64,000 nucleotides of DNA, taken from NCBI RefSeq assembly GCF_027812955.1, contig NZ_JAPYZV010000015.1, positions 1 through 64,000 of the forward strand, in the 5' to 3' direction. The first letter of the stretch is position 1; every line of letters begins with the position of its first letter. This DNA is from Pedococcus sp. 5OH_020. GTDB lineage: Bacteria > Actinomycetota > Actinomycetes > Actinomycetales > Dermatophilaceae. The position numbers were made by a program, and so were the translations under genes. The notes under the pieces are model-generated. The model searched no databases. It was given only the letters and a program-made list of their open reading frames with translations, and was not told the DNA's origin. Positions 52,681 through 62,451 of the stretch are shown piece by piece.

Positions 52681-53280
52681 GTGTACGAGGGAGTGGTCCA
52701 GGACCTGATCGACGAGCTGGGGCGCCTGCCCGGCGTCGGGCCCAAGAGTGCTCAGCGGATCGCGTTCCACCTGCTCCAGACCGACACCGTCGACGTCAAG
52801 CGCTTGGTTGACGCGCTGCTGGAGGTCAAGGCCAAGGTCCGGTTCTGCGACACGTGTGGCAACGTCGCGGAGGGTGAGCAGTGCAGGATCTGCGCGGACC
52901 CGCGCCGTGACGGGACGTCCATCTGCGTCGTCGAGGAGCCCAAGGACGTCGTCGCGATCGAGCGGACGCGCGAGTTCCGCGGCCGGTACCACGTGCTCGG
53001 TGGCGCCATCAGCCCCATCGACGGCGTAGGTCCCGACGACCTGCGGATGAAGGAGCTGATGACCCGCCTGGCCTCCGGCGAGGTCACCGAGATCATCATC
53101 GCGACCGACCCGAACCTGGAGGGCGAGGCCACGGCGAGCTACCTCGCCCGCTTCCTGCGACCGATGGGCATCAAGGTCACCCGGCTGGCCTCCGGCCTGC
53201 CGGTGGGCGGGGATCTGGAGTATGCGGACGAGGTCACGCTGGGGCGGGCCTTCGAAGGCAGGAGGCTGCTCGATGTCTGA
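52681..53280 (+). CDS. recR: Recombination mediator protein RecR
   Basis: 199 residues, standard RecR length. [20 protein letters not shown] is the helix-hairpin-helix, [17 protein letters not shown] the four-Cys zinc finger, and [15 protein letters not shown] with DGVGPDDL the Toprim domain. With RecF and RecO it loads RecA at gaps. GTG start at 52681. The DUF5063 gene overlaps its end by eight bases. Confidence 0.96.
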   Translation: MYEGVVQDLIDELGRLPGVGPKSAQRIAFHLLQTDTVDVKRLVDALLEVKAKVRFCDTCGNVAEGEQCRICADPRRDGTSICVVEEPKDVVAIERTREFRGRYHVLGGAISPIDGVGPDDLRMKELMTRLASGEVTEIIIATDPNLEGEATASYLARFLRPMGIKVTRLASGLPVGGDLEYADEVTLGRAFEGRRLLDV

Positions 53281-53824
53281 CGACCTGCGGGTGCTCGCCG
53301 AGGAGTCGGCCAACGACGCACGTCACTACCTCACCACGGTCATCGAGGTCGCCTCGGGCACAGCCCCGGACGCAGCCATACCGATCACGCTGCTGGCGCT
53401 GTCCCAGGCGCTGGTCATGGGCGCCCGGCTCGGAGCGATCCAGGACGTCGTCCCGGCCGAGCGGTTCGAGCCCGACCTCACGGACCCCGAGCTGGACCCG
53501 CTGCGGACAGGCTTCGCGAACCTGTTCGAGGGCCTCGACGAGTACGCCGACCTCGTGGACCCGGTCACCTCGACCGAGCTCACCACCGGGTCGCTGTCCA
53601 ACGACGTCAGCGTGGTCGCCGGAGCGCTCTCGCACGGCCTGGGACACTACGACGCGGGGCGGATCTCCGAGGCGCTGTGGTGGTGGCAGTTCAGCTACCT
53701 GTCCGACTGGGGAGAGCGGGCCGCGTCCGCCTTGCGGGTCCTGCAGTCGCTCCTCGGGCACATCCGGCTCGACGCCGACGAGGAGACGATCTCCGAGGCC
53801 GAGTTCGACGCGTTGCATCCCTGA
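53273..53824 (+). CDS. DUF5063 domain protein
   Basis: 183 residues, acidic and mostly helical. The pattern [20 protein letters not shown] then [20 protein letters not shown] marks the DUF5063 family, regularly found after recR in actinobacteria. The function is unknown; conserved linkage to recR suggests a link to replication or repair. Its start is inside recR. Confidence 0.85.
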   Translation: MSDDLRVLAEESANDARHYLTTVIEVASGTAPDAAIPITLLALSQALVMGARLGAIQDVVPAERFEPDLTDPELDPLRTGFANLFEGLDEYADLVDPVTSTELTTGSLSNDVSVVAGALSHGLGHYDAGRISEALWWWQFSYLSDWGERAASALRVLQSLLGHIRLDADEETISEAEFDALHP

Positions 53825-53826
53825 CG

Positions 53827-53870
53827 CGCGCGTCGACTACCGCGCGTCGACTACCGCGCGCGTCGACTAC
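53827..53870. repeat. Three 14-16 bp tandem units
   Basis: cgcgcgtcgactac occurs twice exactly and a third time with two extra bases. The array fills the gap between convergent genes, and its last unit supplies the stop codon of the reductase gene. Confidence 0.85.
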
Positions 53871-54448
53871 TGCGTGACCGCATCGCGCGGCAGGGCGGTG
53901 TAGACGCGCGCGATGTAGGCGGCGAACTCCTCCATGTACGTCCGCAGGAAGTCCTCGGTGCTCTGGTCCTTGATAGTGCCGTCGTCGCCATAGGCCTCCG
54001 GCTTGAACTGGATATACGCCTCCACGGCGTTGAACATCGGCGAGTTGCAGAACGCCAGGACCGCGCGGAGGTCCTGCTGGGCCAGGGCGGTCCCGATCGA
54101 GCCCGGCGACGTGCCGATGACGCCCGAAGGCTTGCGGGAGAACGAGTTCTGACCCCACGGCCGGCTCGCCCAGTCGATGGCGTTCTTCAGCGGTCCCGGG
54201 ATGGAGCGGTTGTACTCCGGAGTCACGAAGAGCACCGCGTCGACCGCGGCGAGTGCCTCCTTGAGCGTTCGAGCGGCAGGCGGGAAGTCGTGGTCGAGGT
54301 CGTAGTTGTAGAGCGGCAGGTCACCGATCCCGATCTCGGTGAACTGCAGCTGAGGCGGCGCCACGCCGATCAGCGCGGTGGCGAGGGTGCGGTTGATCGA
54401 GCCTTTGGCGAGACTGCCGACGAAGTAGCCGACGCGGTAGGTGTCCAT
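53867..54448 (-). CDS. NADPH-dependent FMN reductase family protein
   Basis: 193 residues with a flavodoxin-like fold: VGYFVGSLAKGSINRTLATA near the N-terminus (FMN phosphate loop) and VLFVTPEYNRSIPGPLKNAI then DWASRP, the diagnostic motif of the ChrR/YieF group. It reduces quinones, chromate or azo compounds with NADPH. The C-terminus is longer than usual by about 15 residues. The ATG at 54448 starts it. It interrupts the recR-lysC block on the opposite strand. Confidence 0.88.
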   Translation of the reverse strand: MDTYRVGYFVGSLAKGSINRTLATALIGVAPPQLQFTEIGIGDLPLYNYDLDHDFPPAARTLKEALAAVDAVLFVTPEYNRSIPGPLKNAIDWASRPWGQNSFSRKPSGVIGTSPGSIGTALAQQDLRAVLAFCNSPMFNAVEAYIQFKPEAYGDDGTIKDQSTEDFLRTYMEEFAAYIARVYTALPRDAVTQ

Positions 54449-54573
54449 GGGGGCCTTCCTGGGATCTGGAGGTTTCCTTCGGATCCGGACGTTCTGGGGA
54501 TCCGGACGTCCACCACGGGCCGTGCCCCCGGGCCGCGCGGTGCAAACCTTCGCCGGCACTGACTACGGGTGCA

Positions 54574-55713
54574 CTACGCGATCCGGGTCCCGTTCGGCAG
54601 GCGGCGGATCGGGGTGCGGAGCCGTTCACCGGCCACGGCCGCCGACCCGGCTCCGACCAGGAGCAGGAAGCCGAGGCCATATGGCCAGACCGGCGCGGTC
54701 CCCAGTGCCTTCTCCATCGGGTCCACGCCCGGCGAGCCGTCGGCAGAGGTGCCGGTGCTGAGCTGGCATTCGTCGACGACCTCTTCCGGACCGTTGCGAG
54801 CCATCCGCGCACCCGCGCTGATCCACCGCATCGGGGTGAAGGCGGAGCTGTACGCGTCCTGGGGCCGTGGCTCCGAAGGCGCGGCGTCGGCCACCACGAC
54901 GAAGGGGTTGAGCGGGAGCATCCACCAGATGCGCTCGGTGTGGGCCACGGTCCCGTTGCGGGTGAACCGCACGCAGTCCGCACGCGTGGGCTGCAGCTGG
55001 CTTTTGCTGAGCTGCTCACGCTGCTCGGCGGTCAGGTTGGGGTCGTTGGGGTCGAGGGGCGGCGGCTGGTGCTCCTGCCACCACGAGTCCGGGAGCCCGT
55101 AGACCGTCCTCGCCTCCGTGTCGGTCACGAGGAACGCCGACAGGGCGAAGCCGATGGCGGTCCCGAACACGAGGGCGCCCATGGTCAGGTACGTGAGGAC
55201 GGCGGACGCCACCGGACGAGCCGTCAGCGTCGAGAACATCAGCCCGAGCGTGCCCACGACGGCCAGCACGAGGACGAGCACCACCAGGGACAGGGCGATC
55301 CGGGCGGCGGACACGCCGCCTTCGAACCAGGCCCAGGCCAGGAACGGCAGTGCCGCGACGAGGAAGGCCAGAGAGATCGCCCAGGCGGCGACGAGCTTCC
55401 CGAGCGCCAGGTCCCAGTGCGTGAGCAGAGTCGTCTGCAGGGTCGCGAGGACCCCGTGCTCCCGGTCGCCGTTGACCGACGTCGCGGTGAGGGACGGCAC
55501 GATGAGCATCGCGAGGCCCAGCACGAAGAAGATGACGACGTCGTACATGGCCTGTCCCGACCGGAAGCTCTGGTCGTGGGTGGCGTAGTACGCGAGGAAC
55601 GTGACCAGCGCGACCAGCAGGAACCATGCCCCGAGCACGAGCGGCCACTTGGACGTCCGCAACCGCTGGCGCAGCTCCAGGGCCGCGACGGTCCTGATCC
55701 CGTGCCAGCTCAT
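54574..55713 (-). CDS. ABC-2 type transporter permease
   Basis: 379 residues with about six membrane helices, five in the first 210 residues and one at the C-terminus. A soluble loop of about 130 residues sits between the fifth and sixth. SVNGDREHGVLATLQTTLLT is the ABC-2 coupling region after helix 2. It starts within the last four bases of the ATPase gene and forms its membrane partner. Substrate unknown; exporter type. Confidence 0.85.
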   Translation of the reverse strand: MSWHGIRTVAALELRQRLRTSKWPLVLGAWFLLVALVTFLAYYATHDQSFRSGQAMYDVVIFFVLGLAMLIVPSLTATSVNGDREHGVLATLQTTLLTHWDLALGKLVAAWAISLAFLVAALPFLAWAWFEGGVSAARIALSLVVLVLVLAVVGTLGLMFSTLTARPVASAVLTYLTMGALVFGTAIGFALSAFLVTDTEARTVYGLPDSWWQEHQPPPLDPNDPNLTAEQREQLSKSQLQPTRADCVRFTRNGTVAHTERIWWMLPLNPFVVVADAAPSEPRPQDAYSSAFTPMRWISAGARMARNGPEEVVDECQLSTGTSADGSPGVDPMEKALGTAPVWPYGLGFLLLVGAGSAAVAGERLRTPIRRLPNGTRIA

Positions 55714-56624
55714 CGCCGGTCCTCGGTGGCGGCCAGGTAGGCCGACTCGAGCGCTCCCTGGCTCGGCGTGAAGGCAGTGACCCGCACGCCGTCCCGCACG
55801 AGGTCGGCGAGCAGTCGGGCCGCGTTCTCCTCGCCGGCCACCTGCACCTCCGTCTGCCCGCCACCGACCCGGCGGGCCGGCACGTGATGGTCGGCGAGCC
55901 AGGCTGTCAGCCGCTCCGGGTCGAGGGCGTCGACCCTCCAGGCGGCCAGCGCGGTTGTGACGAAGTCGGCGTCCAGCCGCTGCGTCTCCAGAGTGCGCCC
56001 CCGGGCGACGATCACGGCCCGGTCGGCGACCTCCTGGAGCTCGGTGAGGATGTGGCTGGAGACCAGCACGGTCCTGCCCTCGGAGGCCAGGGACCGCAGC
56101 ACGTCGCGGAGCTCGATCCTGCTGCGGGGGTCCAGGCCGGACGCGGGCTCGTCGAGCAGCAGGACGCTGGGGTCGTTGACCAGCGCCCTGGCGAGCCCGA
56201 GCCGCTGCTTCTGGCCACGCGACAGCACGCGCGCCCGGCGGTCGCCCAGGTCGTCGAGGTGGACGAGCGTCAGCAGCTCCTCGGTGCGTGCTCTGGCGCG
56301 GTCCGCCGGCAGGTTGTACGCCGCGGCGATCGTGTGCAGGACCTCTCTCACGGTAAGGGCGTCCCAGGTGCCGAACCCGTCCGGCATCCAGCCGATCCTC
56401 GCCCGGACCTCGCGGGGCTGGGACACCGGGTCGAGGCCGTCGATGCGGATGCTCCCCTGGTGCGGGGCCAGGAGGGTCGCGAGCATCAGGAGCAGGGTGG
56501 TCTTGCCGGAGCCGTTGGGCCCGACGAGGGCCGTGACCTCTCCCGGCTGCGCCGACAGGGTGATGTCGTCGACCGCGAGGACGTCGCCGAACGCGCGACG
56601 CACCCCCTGGACCTCGACTCCCAT
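55710..56624 (-). CDS. ABC transporter ATP-binding protein
   Basis: 304 residues. Walker [15 protein letters not shown], signature [15 protein letters not shown], Walker [14 protein letters not shown] and switch His in VSSHILTEL are all intact. A C-terminal extension of about 90 residues is of the CcmA/NatA type used by ABC-2 exporters. It drives the permease encoded 4 bases overlapping downstream. It is divergent from lysC, with 226 bases between. Confidence 0.92.
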   Translation of the reverse strand: MGVEVQGVRRAFGDVLAVDDITLSAQPGEVTALVGPNGSGKTTLLLMLATLLAPHQGSIRIDGLDPVSQPREVRARIGWMPDGFGTWDALTVREVLHTIAAAYNLPADRARARTEELLTLVHLDDLGDRRARVLSRGQKQRLGLARALVNDPSVLLLDEPASGLDPRSRIELRDVLRSLASEGRTVLVSSHILTELQEVADRAVIVARGRTLETQRLDADFVTTALAAWRVDALDPERLTAWLADHHVPARRVGGGQTEVQVAGEENAARLLADLVRDGVRVTAFTPSQGALESAYLAATEDRR

Positions 56625-56850
56625 CCCGCCCCTCCCGGACTTCTGCTGGACTGGCCTGGACCGCCGTCGACTCTGCTGGACGCCGCCGATCCCTGCTCGG
56701 TCCCCTGGCCCGAGGGTAGCGCCCCCTCGTCCTCGCTACGGGCGAACCCGGTCGTCCGGCATACGGCGGGGCGATCCGGCCCTGGGACCCGCCGTTAGAC
56801 TGGCCGCTCCGCCCAGCGACCACTGTCCCCTGTTGCCCAGGAGCTCCACC

Positions 56851-58119
56851 GTGCCGATCGTCGTCCAGAAGTACGGCGGCTCGTCGTTGGCCGACGCGGC
56901 CAGCATCAAGAGGGTCGCCCGCAGGATCGCCGAGGCGAAGAAGGCCGGGAACGACGTCTGTGTCGCGGTGTCGGCGATGGGCGACAGCACCGACGAGCTG
57001 CTCGAGCTGGCCAACGAGGTGAGCCCGCAGCCCCCGCCCCGCGAGATGGACATGCTGCTGACTGCCGGGGAGCGCATCTCCATGGCACTGGTCGCCATGG
57101 CCATCGCGGACCTCGGCTACACGGTCCGTTCCTTCACCGGGAGCCAGGCCGGGGTGATCACCGACGCCACCCACGGAAAGGCACGGATCATCGACGTCAC
57201 CCCCGGGAGGGTCACCGACGCTCTCGAGAAGGGCCACATCGTGATCGTGGCCGGCTTTCAGGGGGTCAGCCAGGACACGAAAGAGATCACCACCCTGGGG
57301 CGCGGCGGCACCGACACGACCGCAGTCGCACTCGCCGCGGCGCTCAAGGCGGAGGTGTGCGAGATCTACACGGACGTCGACGGCGTCTTCACCGCCGACC
57401 CCCGGATCGTCCCAGCGGCCCGCAAGATCCACCGCATCTCCAACGAGGAGATGCTGGAGCTGGCCGCGTCCGGATCCAAGGTGCTGCACCTGCGCAGCGT
57501 CGAGTACGCCCGCCGGTTCGACATCCCCATCCATGTGCGCAGCTCCTTCTCCGCGAAGGAGGGCACCATCGTCACGGACCACCCCGAAGGAGACGCCGTG
57601 GAAGCCCCGATCATCGCTGGGGTCGCTCACGACCGCAGCGAGGCCAAGATCACCGTCGTCGGCGTGCCGGACCACCCCGGTAAGGCGGCGGAGATCTTCC
57701 AGACGTGCGCCGACGCGGAGATGAACATCGACATGATCGTCCAGAACGTGTCTGCGACGGAGACTGGCCTCACGGACATCTCCTTCACCTGTCCCAAGAC
57801 CGACGGGCAGACCGGCGTCCACGCTCTCCGCAAGGTCCAGGAGTCCGTCGGTTTCGCCTCGATCCTCTACGACGACCAGATCGGGAAGCTCTCGCTGGTG
57901 GGAGCGGGGATGCGCTCGCATCCCGGTGTCTCGGCCACCTTCTTCAAGGCGCTGGCCGATGCAGGGGTCAACATCGAGATGATCTCCACCTCCGAGATCC
58001 GCATCTCCGTGGTGACCAGGGCGGACGTGCTGGACGACGCCGTCCGCGCCGTGCACACGGCCTTCGGCCTGGACTCCACCGAGGGAGAGGCCGTGGTCTA
58101 CGGAGGCACCGGACGGTGA
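56851..58119 (+). CDS. lysC: Aspartate kinase (alpha subunit frame)
   Basis: 422 residues, the size of actinobacterial LysC. It phosphorylates aspartate, the first step to lysine, diaminopimelate, threonine and methionine. [11 protein letters not shown] is the kinase N-terminal motif, [14 protein letters not shown] and [13 protein letters not shown] the active site, and two ACT domains follow from about 265 for feedback by lysine/threonine. GTG start at 56851. An internal start at 57598 should give a separate beta subunit. The asd-type gene overlaps by four bases. Confidence 0.95.
   Translation: MPIVVQKYGGSSLADAASIKRVARRIAEAKKAGNDVCVAVSAMGDSTDELLELANEVSPQPPPREMDMLLTAGERISMALVAMAIADLGYTVRSFTGSQAGVITDATHGKARIIDVTPGRVTDALEKGHIVIVAGFQGVSQDTKEITTLGRGGTDTTAVALAAALKAEVCEIYTDVDGVFTADPRIVPAARKIHRISNEEMLELAASGSKVLHLRSVEYARRFDIPIHVRSSFSAKEGTIVTDHPEGDAVEAPIIAGVAHDRSEAKITVVGVPDHPGKAAEIFQTCADAEMNIDMIVQNVSATETGLTDISFTCPKTDGQTGVHALRKVQESVGFASILYDDQIGKLSLVGAGMRSHPGVSATFFKALADAGVNIEMISTSEIRISVVTRADVLDDAVRAVHTAFGLDSTEGEAVVYGGTGR
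57587..57600 (+). promoter_or_regulatory. Internal ribosome site and GTG start for the lysC beta subunit
   Basis: AAGGAGA at 57587-57593 precedes an in-frame GTG at 57598-57600, codon 250, whose product would begin [20 protein letters not shown]. Corynebacterium glutamicum LysC is known to be an alpha2beta2 enzyme with the beta subunit started at the corresponding point of the same gene (MEEAVLTGVA). The beta product here would be 173 residues, the two ACT domains only. Confidence 0.75.
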
Positions 58120-59207
58120 CGTCCCTCGCCTCGCGAGCAACCCGTCCGACTCTGGCCCTGGTGGGTGCCACGGGGGCCGTCGGCAAGGTGACCCAGCAGG
58201 TGCTGTCCATGCGGGCCGACATCTGGGGCGAGATCCGCGCCGCGGCCGGCCCCGAGGACGCGGGCACGCCGCTGACCGTCTGTGGCCGTGACCTGATCGT
58301 CCAGCCGCTGACCGCTGAGTTCTTCGACGGTGTCGACATCGCGCTGGTGGACCTGCCGGCGCCACTGGCCGCGCAGTGGGCCCCCGTGGCCGCCGGGCGC
58401 GGGGCCGTGGTGATCGACAACAGCTCGGCCCTGCGCTGCGACCCTGACGTCCCGCTGGTGGTGCCCGAGGTCAACCCTGCCCAGATCCGCAGCCGGCCGA
58501 AGGGCATCATCGCCAACCCTGGCGCCACGACGCTCACGATGATCGACGCGCTGGGCGTCCTGCATGCCCGGTGGGAGCTCACGGAGCTTGTCGTGGCCTC
58601 GTACCAGGCCGCGTCGGGTGCCGGCCGGGCCGGTATGGCGCGACTGTACGACGAGCTGGAGGTCGTCGCCGGACACCGCGAGCTGGGGCATCAGGCGGGA
58701 GACGTACGCCGGCTGATCGAGCACGAGCTGGGCAGTGCCTCCCCGTTCCCCGCACCGCTGGCCCTCAACGTGGTCCCGTGGATCGGCTCAGCCGCCGAGG
58801 ACGGCTGGACCTCGGAGGAGCTGAAGATCCGCAACGAGACCCGCAAGGTGCTGAACCTGCCGGAACTGCGAGTCTCGGCGACCTGCGTGCGGGTCCCCGT
58901 CATCACCACCCACTCCGTCGCCGTCCATGCGACCTTCGCCAGGAAGATCGACGTGGACGAGGCGCGCCAGGCGCTGGTCGAGGCCCCGGCGGTCGTGGTG
59001 CTCGACGACCCGCAGGCCCTGGAGTTCCCGACGCCGTCGGACATCGTGGGCTCCGACCCCCGGTTCGCGGGACGGCTGCGGCAGGCTCTCGACTTCCCCA
59101 ACGCCCTGGACTTCTTCATCTGCGGCGACAACCTTCGCAAGGGAGCGGCGCTCAACATGGTGCAGGTCGCCGAGCTGGTCGCTCGCGACCTGGTAGCGGT
59201 CGTTTGA
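58116..59207 (+). CDS. Aspartate-semialdehyde dehydrogenase homologue lacking the catalytic cysteine
   Basis: 363 residues, collinear with ASADH: nucleotide loop [67 protein letters not shown] and [16 protein letters not shown]. The active-site motif, NPNCTT in the family, reads N134-P-G-A-T-T139 (codons GGC GCC at 58521-58526). The nucleophilic Cys, which forms the thioacyl intermediate, is therefore Ala137. The frame is otherwise intact and coupled to lysC by a four-base overlap, so it is translated. It should be unable to reduce aspartyl phosphate by the known mechanism; another asd must exist elsewhere, or this one does something else. Confidence 0.88.
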   Translation: MTSLASRATRPTLALVGATGAVGKVTQQVLSMRADIWGEIRAAAGPEDAGTPLTVCGRDLIVQPLTAEFFDGVDIALVDLPAPLAAQWAPVAAGRGAVVIDNSSALRCDPDVPLVVPEVNPAQIRSRPKGIIANPGATTLTMIDALGVLHARWELTELVVASYQAASGAGRAGMARLYDELEVVAGHRELGHQAGDVRRLIEHELGSASPFPAPLALNVVPWIGSAAEDGWTSEELKIRNETRKVLNLPELRVSATCVRVPVITTHSVAVHATFARKIDVDEARQALVEAPAVVVLDDPQALEFPTPSDIVGSDPRFAGRLRQALDFPNALDFFICGDNLRKGAALNMVQVAELVARDLVAVV

Positions 59208-59431
59208 CCCGCGAAGCCGCTCCCTGACCAGGGCGGCCCCTGACGCACCGGGGGACGGGGAAGGGGGAGAGGTACCCCCACACCCACAGACGGGCCCGTC
59301 ATGGTGGGGCCGCTGCCCACTCCTCCATCACGGCTCGATGACGAAATGCCGCGTCAGCGTGTCGCTGGACCCGTGACAGTTGTTACTGCTGTGACGATTG
59401 TGACTCGACTTCGGCACCACCAGGGGGCACC

Positions 59432-60286
59432 GTGAAAGAAGACGACCACACACCCGCGAAGGTCTGGCGCAAGCACCGGCTGCGCCAGGCCATGCTGTTC
59501 GTTACCGTCCCAGGCGTCCTGCTGGGCACCGCCAGCATCACCGCGGCGTACTCGAGCGGCTGGATGAGCCCCCCGCCCCCGAAACCGGCCTGCAGGCCGA
59601 TGGTCGTGCCGGCACCCGCGCGCGGCTCCTTCACCGTCAACGTGCTCAACGCCACGGGCGTGGACGGAAAGGCGGCGCAGGTCGCGGCCGGACTGGCGAA
59701 GCGCAAGTTCCGGATCGGCGGCATCAGCAACGCCCCGGACTCCTGGTACGTCACGCAGAGCGCTGTCGTCCACTACGGAGCGCAGGGTCTCGACCAGGCA
59801 CTGCTGACCGCTGAGCAGATCCCGGGCGCGAAGCTCTTCGAGGACGTGCGAAACGGCACCGCCGTCGACGTCGTGGTCGGACTCGGCTACAAGGACATGG
59901 TGCCGATCCCGCCCCGGCTCAAGCCGATCCCCTCCGAGGTGTCGGTGAACGTCTACAACACGACGTACAAGACGGGTCTGGCCAAGACCGTCGCGGACGC
60001 CGTCAAGGCGCGCGGCTTCAAGGTCAAGGACGTCTCCAACGACCCCCAGCAGACGATGCAGCTCGGCACGGCGGTGATCCGGTATGGCGAGGAGGGCGAC
60101 CTCGCCGCCGCGTTGCTCAAGCAGCACGTGCCCGGCGCGGAGCTCGTCCGGGACGACCGCACCGGGCCGCGCATCGACCTCGTCATCGGCAGCGCCTTCA
60201 CGGACCTGGTTCCGGTCGCTGCCGTGCCTGCCTTGCCGGAGCGCCCTAAGTCGGTGGTCCCCACTGTGGCGAGGCCGTGCCACTAG
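59432..60286 (+). CDS. Membrane protein with two LytR C-terminal domains
   Basis: 284 residues. One membrane helix (AMLFVTVPGVLLGTASITAA) anchors two extracytoplasmic LytR_C modules: FTVNVLNATGVDGKAAQVAA...VVHYGAQG at about 68-150 and VSVNVYNTTYKTGLAKTVAD...VIRYGEEG at about 170-255. LytR_C domains accompany enzymes that attach polymers to peptidoglycan. Here there is no LCP catalytic domain. GTG start at 59432 with a GGGGG stretch upstream. It is followed by two wall-modifying enzyme genes. Confidence 0.85.
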   Translation: MKEDDHTPAKVWRKHRLRQAMLFVTVPGVLLGTASITAAYSSGWMSPPPPKPACRPMVVPAPARGSFTVNVLNATGVDGKAAQVAAGLAKRKFRIGGISNAPDSWYVTQSAVVHYGAQGLDQALLTAEQIPGAKLFEDVRNGTAVDVVVGLGYKDMVPIPPRLKPIPSEVSVNVYNTTYKTGLAKTVADAVKARGFKVKDVSNDPQQTMQLGTAVIRYGEEGDLAAALLKQHVPGAELVRDDRTGPRIDLVIGSAFTDLVPVAAVPALPERPKSVVPTVARPCH

Positions 60287-60379
60287 GCCGTTGGGGCTGC
60301 GCTGCGGCCGAAGGCGTGGGTCTCATTCGCGCGCTCTCCGGTTTGGCGTGCTGAGCTCGGACGGGCACAGTGGTGCGCG

Positions 60380-61411
60380 ATGTCTGTCCGCCATGCCTAC
60401 GCCCTGCCGGTGCTCTCTCTCGTCGTCGTCGCTGCTCTGGGAGCCTGCGGGGGCGAGTCGGAGCCGCGGTCTTCGGTCACCGTCTCGGGGAGTCCCACCT
60501 CGGCCGGCGCCGCCAGCACGACCAGCACGTCGACCACCGGCACGAGACCGCCGAGCACGATCCCGAGTCGGCCTACAGGCAGGAGCAGGGCAGGCACCAG
60601 CACGGCGTCGCCCGCGAGAAGGTCGCTCCCCAGCACCGAGAGCAGCACCACACGGGCCCGGACGCCGAGCCCGCCGAGAAGCGCCGCCTCCCCACGCAGA
60701 CCGTCCCCGACGGCGTCGACGCCGCGAAGCGCGCCTTCCGCACGGTTGCCCACGGTGCCGCGGGCCGGTGCCGAGCCATCGGTCCGGTTCCCCGCGAACG
60801 ACCCGGCCATCGGCGCGGGGGCCAACGCCACCGTGTCCGGGGTGCCGGACTCGGTGTGGAGCCGCATGGTGGGGTACTCCTGGACGGCCGGCTGCCCGGT
60901 GGGCCGGTCGCAGCTCCGGTACGTCCGCGTGAACTTCTGGGGGTTCGACGGCCGGCGTTCGCGTGGCGCGCTGGTCGTCAACGCCTCGATCGCCCCGCAG
61001 ACCGCAGCCGCGTTCACCCGGCTCTACGGCCTGCAGTTCCGCATCCGCCAGATGAAGCCGATGGACTCGCGGTGGGGGAGGAACCCCAAGGGCCCGGGAG
61101 CCGATGACTACGCGGCGATGAGAGCCGACAACACCTCCGCCTTCAACTGCCGGTACGTCGGTGGCCAGGAGTCCTCGAAGGCGTACAGCAAGCACGCGTA
61201 CGGCACGGCCATCGACGTCAACGACTTCGAGAACCCCTATGTCGCCGCGGGCGGCACGGTCTACCCGGACAGCTACTTCCTACGGCGTCGCGGGCCAGCG
61301 CCGGGCGTGTTCTCCTCGAGTGGCAGCGCGGCCGTCCGGGCGTTCACCACCCAGGGGCTGCGGTGGGGCGGCCTCTGGTCCGAGCCCGACTACCAGCATT
61401 TCGACCGATGA
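60380..61411 (+). CDS. Lipoprotein peptidase M15 (D-Ala-D-Ala carboxypeptidase/L-Ala-D-Glu peptidase type)
   Basis: 343 residues. The lipobox LGAC predicts a lipoprotein anchored at Cys23. A Ser/Thr/Pro/Arg-rich linker of about 110 residues spans the wall, then an M15C-type domain: SKHAYGTAIDVNDFENPY with zinc ligands His and Asp, and WSEPDYQHFD with the last zinc His. It should cut peptidoglycan stem peptides. It overlaps the L,D-transpeptidase gene by four bases, so cutting and re-crosslinking are co-expressed. Confidence 0.88.
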   Translation: MSVRHAYALPVLSLVVVAALGACGGESEPRSSVTVSGSPTSAGAASTTSTSTTGTRPPSTIPSRPTGRSRAGTSTASPARRSLPSTESSTTRARTPSPPRSAASPRRPSPTASTPRSAPSARLPTVPRAGAEPSVRFPANDPAIGAGANATVSGVPDSVWSRMVGYSWTAGCPVGRSQLRYVRVNFWGFDGRRSRGALVVNASIAPQTAAAFTRLYGLQFRIRQMKPMDSRWGRNPKGPGADDYAAMRADNTSAFNCRYVGGQESSKAYSKHAYGTAIDVNDFENPYVAAGGTVYPDSYFLRRRGPAPGVFSSSGSAAVRAFTTQGLRWGGLWSEPDYQHFDR

Positions 61412-62328
61412 GACCCGGGCTCTGGCGGTCCCTTGTCGGCAGCCTCGCGCTCTGCGCGGTGCTGGTCGGTTGCGCGCCAGCGGGTCAGGCCACCTCCACC
61501 AGCGCAGCCACGGCCGCCAGGACTACAGCGCGGGTCGTCCCCACGCTGATCCCGACCACGACCGGCACCGCCACCCATGCCGCAACGCCCACGGCGACCC
61601 GTACCGCGGTACGCAGCGGCACAGGAACCGGCCCCGTGACGAGGACCGCCGCGCCGACGCGGAGCGCCCGGTCGAACGCGAGGGCGCGACCGGCTCCCCA
61701 CATGCCACGCCCCTCCGTCACCGCTGCGCGGACCTCGACCCGGCCGCGTGCAACCGCTGTGCGCCCTGCCTCCCGGTGTGTCGTCCCGCCCGGGCTTGCC
61801 GCTCGCCAGGTCGTCGTCGTCAAGGGCTCAGGTTCGTCCGCGACAGTCCGGGCCTGCCGGAGGACAGCCGCCGGGTATGTCACCGACCTGGGGCCCTACT
61901 TCGGTCACGTGGGCCGCAACGGCGTCAGCTGGTCGAAACGCGAGGGCGACCTCAGGACCCCCGCCGGCACCTATCCGCTGCGGGGCGGCTTCGGAGCCCA
62001 GGGCAACCCTGGCCTGGCCCAGGGGTGGTTCCGCGTGGACAGCCGTGACGTCTGGGTCGACGACCCCCGCTCCGCCCTCTACAACACGCATCAGCGCACG
62101 CCCGCCGGCGGGCGGTGGACCTCCGGCGAGCCGTTGCTCAACACGCCGGCATACAGCTATGCACAGGTGATCGGGTACAACGAGGCGCGCACGGCCGGCA
62201 AGGGCTCGGCCATCTTCTTCCATGTGGACACGGGGAGAGGCACGGCCGGCTGTGTGTCGCTGCCGAGCCGGTCACTGCTCGCCGTACTTCGCTGGGAGCG
62301 GGCCGGCGCCGTGATCTCGATCGGCTGA
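61408..62328 (+). CDS. L,D-transpeptidase (YkuD domain) lipoprotein
   Basis: 306 residues. Lipobox LVGCAP predicts lipidation at Cys22. A Thr/Arg-rich linker (about 25-125) leads to a YkuD-type domain: GDLRTPAGTYPLRGGFG, and the catalytic HVDTGRGTAGCVSLPS with the His, Gly-Cys and Ser pattern. It makes 3-3 or related peptidoglycan crosslinks or links proteins to the wall. It starts within the stop of the M15 peptidase gene. Confidence 0.88.
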   Translation: MRPGLWRSLVGSLALCAVLVGCAPAGQATSTSAATAARTTARVVPTLIPTTTGTATHAATPTATRTAVRSGTGTGPVTRTAAPTRSARSNARARPAPHMPRPSVTAARTSTRPRATAVRPASRCVVPPGLAARQVVVVKGSGSSATVRACRRTAAGYVTDLGPYFGHVGRNGVSWSKREGDLRTPAGTYPLRGGFGAQGNPGLAQGWFRVDSRDVWVDDPRSALYNTHQRTPAGGRWTSGEPLLNTPAYSYAQVIGYNEARTAGKGSAIFFHVDTGRGTAGCVSLPSRSLLAVLRWERAGAVISIG

Positions 62329-62451
62329 GACGCCGCTGGCAGGCTCGGATCGAAGACGGCAGAGTGGCCCCATGACCCCCATCAGGTGCCCACACGCGCG
62401 CATCGCGCGCGCCGCGCTATCGGCCGCCTTGTGCCACGTGGCGGTTCCGCG

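Noticed and set aside
54574-58365. 1263-codon minus-strand frame
   Set aside because: Only the last 379 codons are a real protein (ABC-2 permease); the rest is antisense to lysC and the ATPase gene.
59340-59431. Repeated TGTGAC half-sites as a CRP-type operator
   Set aside because: The copies are direct, not inverted, and do not form the CRP palindrome.
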